Shown here piece after piece: positions 61,392 through 64,000 of a stretch of 64,000 nt of DNA. Below the pieces are notes generated by a model that saw only the letters and a program-made list of their open reading frames with translations, searched no databases and was not told where the DNA came from. The stretch spans positions 5,580,001 to 5,644,000 of the forward strand of contig JAEVHH010000004.1 in assembly GCA_017607445.1 (NCBI GenBank), written 5' to 3'. This stretch comes from Histoplasma ohiense. Taxonomy: Eukaryota; Ascomycota; Eurotiomycetes; Onygenales; Ajellomycetaceae. How positions within the stretch are numbered: the first letter of the stretch is position 1; every line of letters begins with the position of its first letter. A program made the translations under genes and the position numbers.

Positions 61392-61439
61392 AATACAGAC
61401 AAGAGCTCAAGAAGCAAAAAACTAGCTGAAGATTCAAGC

Positions 61440-63603
61440 AGAAGATGCAAGCAGACACAATCATGATTTCTATCATTGTAAATAGCTTAGTCAATATATA
61501 AGCAATGATAGACAGTGGTTTTCTTCACTACACTCTTATAGACATTCAGCTGATTGAGAAGCATAAGCTTCAGTGTATTCTCTTTTTCAAACTGTATAAA
61601 CTCAGTGAATTTGACAGTCTCAGAGAATCCACCTCCTACAATATGGTAAGATTTAATGTTGATGTAGAAGAACATGAGAAAAAGAATGTATATGCATACA
61701 AAATACAAGATCTTGAGTATGATCTAATACTCAATCTATCATGACTCACAGAATTTGAAACCTTGTTAAATGCATGCAATCACTGTCTTATTTTCTCAGA
61801 AGACAACTGTGTTTACAAGAAGAATGTTGATAGAACTGCTGATCTCACTCAGATATCAGTGAAAGTATACAAACTAGTAATTCATCAAATGTATGAGAAG
61901 AAGAACATCCAAGTGTTCACTGCTAGTATAATGAATATCAAGAAAGTGTTAGAAAAGTTAGAATTCAAAGATCTCAAGAAACTGCACAAGAAACTATCTG
62001 AATTGTATGAAGACTTCACAGACATATTCAATGAGAAAGAAGCTGAAAAGCTTCTCTCTCACTGAGAACTCAGTATAGATCATATAATCAAACTCATCAA
62101 AAAAGATAGTAAGAATCCACAATTGCTCTGAGATTCTCTCTACAGTATATCACACAATGAGCTTCTCATTCTATGAAAAATGCTCAATGAATTACTAAAT
62201 AAAGACTTTATTTATGTTAGCAACTCATCCACTGCAGCATCTGTATTGTTTGTGAAGAAATCAGAAGAAGGCTTATGATTCTGTGTCAACTATCAAGAAC
62301 TCAACAAGATTACACAGAAGAACTGATATCCTCTCTCACTCATCAATGAAATACTTGAATGAATAGAAAAAGTAAAATGATTTATGAAACTTGACATCTC
62401 TGCAGTCTTCTACAAGATAAGAATTAATGAAGATGATGAATAACTAACTGTCTTTTGTATGTGTTACAGATTATACAAATGAACAGTGACTCTCTTTGAA
62501 TTAGTGAATACTCTGAGTATGTTTCAGAAATACATTAACTGAGCTCTATGAGATCTGCTTGATGAGATTGTCTCAGTATACATGAATGATATCTTGATCT
62601 TCATTGATGAATTGCTCACTGAATATTGTAAACACATATGACAAGTTCTTGACTGTCTATGAAAAGCTGAACTGTAAGTGGATATTGATAAATGTGACTT
62701 TGAGATCAAGTCTATAACCTATCTAGAATTCATCATCAAAGCTGAAAAAGATGTATGTATGAATTCTAAGAAGATGGAAGCAATCTTCAACTGAGAGACA
62801 TCAGTCTTGATAAAAGAGACTAGAAGCTTTCTAGAGTTTGTCAACTTCTACTGAAGATTTATCAAGAATTTCTCTGATATTGTATAATCACTAACAGATC
62901 TGATCTGAAAAGACACTGTATTTCAATGAACTGACAATGTGAATACAGTATTCAAAAAGCTGAAGTGTATGTTCACAAACACTCTGATACTGCAATCATT
63001 CAATTCAGATAAGTATACAATTCTCAAAACAGATGTCTCAGATTATGTAGTAGATGAAGCACTGATGCAATATAACAATAAAGATGTTCTATAATCTTAT
63101 GTCTTCATCTTAAAAAAGATGTCATCTACTGAATGTAACTACAAGATCTATGATAAGAAGCTTCTAGTGATCATACAATGTCTTGAAGAATGGAAATCTG
63201 AACTCATGAATGTCAAAAGATTTGAGATTGTTATTGATCATAAGAATCTAGAGTACTTCACAATCACTTGTAAGCTCACTGAGAGATATATATGTTGATC
63301 ATTGTTTCTTAGTCATTTTTTGTTCACAATTTGTTATTGATCTGAAGTAGAGAATATCTTTGTGAATGCTCTGTTTCACTGAGAACAAGATATACCATCT
63401 GATGACTTGAACAACAGATGAAAACACTGAGAGCATTGATTAATCAACTCTGCAATCATAGAAAGTTCTATACAATCAGATGAACTCTGTGTACATATCA
63501 ACCAGTTCTGAGCTCAAGAACTCTTGCTTGAAGAACAATGAAGACTAGTAGCAGAGACAGATGAATTCTGACAACAAGCTGCTGAAGCTGTATGAAGCAA
63601 AGC
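61440..63603 (+). pseudogene. Element X protease, RT and RNase H, broken
   Basis: Protease AMIDSGFLHYTLIDIQLIEK at about 61505; RT with SVYMNDILIFIDELLTEY; RNase H-like LKTDVSDYVVDEALMQYNN and YKIYDKKLLVIIQCLEEWKS. YMDD is YMND. Ends at the family-1 LTR. Confidence 0.85.
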
Positions 63604-63874
63604 TGTAATAGGCGCAACGGAGATATCTATATTAGAAAATAGCTATGTGGCGATAGAAGAACACAGAACACACCAGAATTAATGAAGAGGGACATAGCAC
63701 ACAGCACCATAGGCGGCTGTAGCACATGGTGGTCATCTATATAATGCTCACTGATATCTGTAGATATTAGGAGATCAGTGATTAGCTTTGAATAATAGAG
63801 ATTGCTACCTTCTTAACATTCTATGTGTGTACTTCACACTACTCCCATAATTATACCTACAACCATCTCTTACA
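63604..63874 (+). repeat. Element C LTR, least mutated family-1 copy (271 bp)
   Basis: TGTAATAGGCGCAACGGAG to CCATCTCTTACA, the reverse of LTRs A and B and exactly as long. It retains several CpGs and GG/CC pairs (GGCGCAACGG, GGCGGCTG, GGGACAT). Confidence 0.9.
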
Positions 63875-64000
63875 ATTCTAATCACTCTAAACTTTATTTG
63901 AGTGGTCCGTTGTTACGCACACCTACAATAAAGCATGCAACATTAGTTAAAACATGCAAGATGATTTCAACACATGCAAGATCCCTTGAAAACCAACCTG
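63875..64000 (+). mobile_element. Element C leader, runs off the window
   Basis: Same leader as element A but with CC pairs kept (GATCCCTTGAAAACCAACCT against GATTTCTTGAAAATCAATCT). CTAATCACT at 63878-63886 pairs with AGTGATTAG in its LTR (63777-63785). Confidence 0.85.

Larger units (their letters stand above)
59490..63603 (+). mobile_element. Element X, family-2 Gypsy, cut by element C
   Basis: 5' LTR, leader 60003-60377, gag 60378-61391, protease and RT-RNase H to 63603, where a family-1 LTR begins. Inserted in the RT of Z. All frames broken. Its 3' end lies outside the window. Confidence 0.85.

Noticed and set aside
42572..64000. Classical CpA-type RIP
   Set aside because: CA and TG dinucleotides are abundant and the copy-to-copy changes fall at CG and CC; the CpA-based explanation does not fit what is seen.

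Overview
The window looks like a filamentous ascomycete chromosome, most likely Onygenales (Ajellomycetaceae-type; my inference). Genes are split by short GT-AG introns of about 55-190 nt. Recognised products are fungal housekeeping proteins: the SUMO E1 subunit Aos1, a Ytp1-like membrane protein, Swi5/Sae3, a cyclin, Atg3, Alg5, an Est1-type protein and a RING protein. The sequence switches abruptly from a mixed-composition gene region (1 to about 42.15 kb) to an AT-rich, almost CpG-free block made entirely of nested LTR retrotransposons (about 42.2-64 kb). Such two-compartment composition is known from Blastomyces-like genomes.

Gene part, left to right: an uncharacterised conserved protein (-, 805-2643) divergent from AOS1 (+, 3359-4610); a Ytp1-like protein (-, 6019-7757) divergent from SWI5/SAE3 (+, 8603-9232); an uncharacterised coiled-coil protein (-, 9907-11472) divergent from a CCNQ-like cyclin (+, 12758-13762); ATG3 (+, 14758-16001); a second uncharacterised coiled-coil protein (-, 17339-18553); ALG5 (-, 19691-21088); an Est1-domain protein (-, 25259-27816); a 10-kb stretch without recognisable genes; and a RING-finger protein (-, 37818-40157). 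Exon borders were worked out by hand from splice signals, frame continuity and family similarity. The genes are unrelated housekeeping loci, not a pathway cluster.

Repeat part: at least six Ty3/Gypsy-type insertions of two families are nested in each other. Family 1 has 271-bp LTRs: a full-length copy on the minus strand at 43,537-50,681 with a GTAAT target duplication, and the start of a less mutated copy at 63,604. Family 2 has LTRs of about 512 bp containing internal tandem repeats: copies W (42,754-), Z (43,399-), Y (51,470-57,501, minus strand, AAGTC/AAGCC target duplication) and X (59,490-). Inferred order: Z went into W; A, Y and X went into Z; C went into X. All coding regions are broken.

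Three observations stand out. (1) The mutations fall at C followed by G or by C, with CpA spared, unlike classical RIP. (2) Both families carry, directly inside the LTR, a short sequence complementary to a segment of their own LTR (13 nt in family 2, 9 nt in family 1). In several copies the two sides changed together, as expected for self-primed reverse transcription. (3) Family 1 carries an antisense, cysteine-containing ORF between integrase and the 3' LTR.
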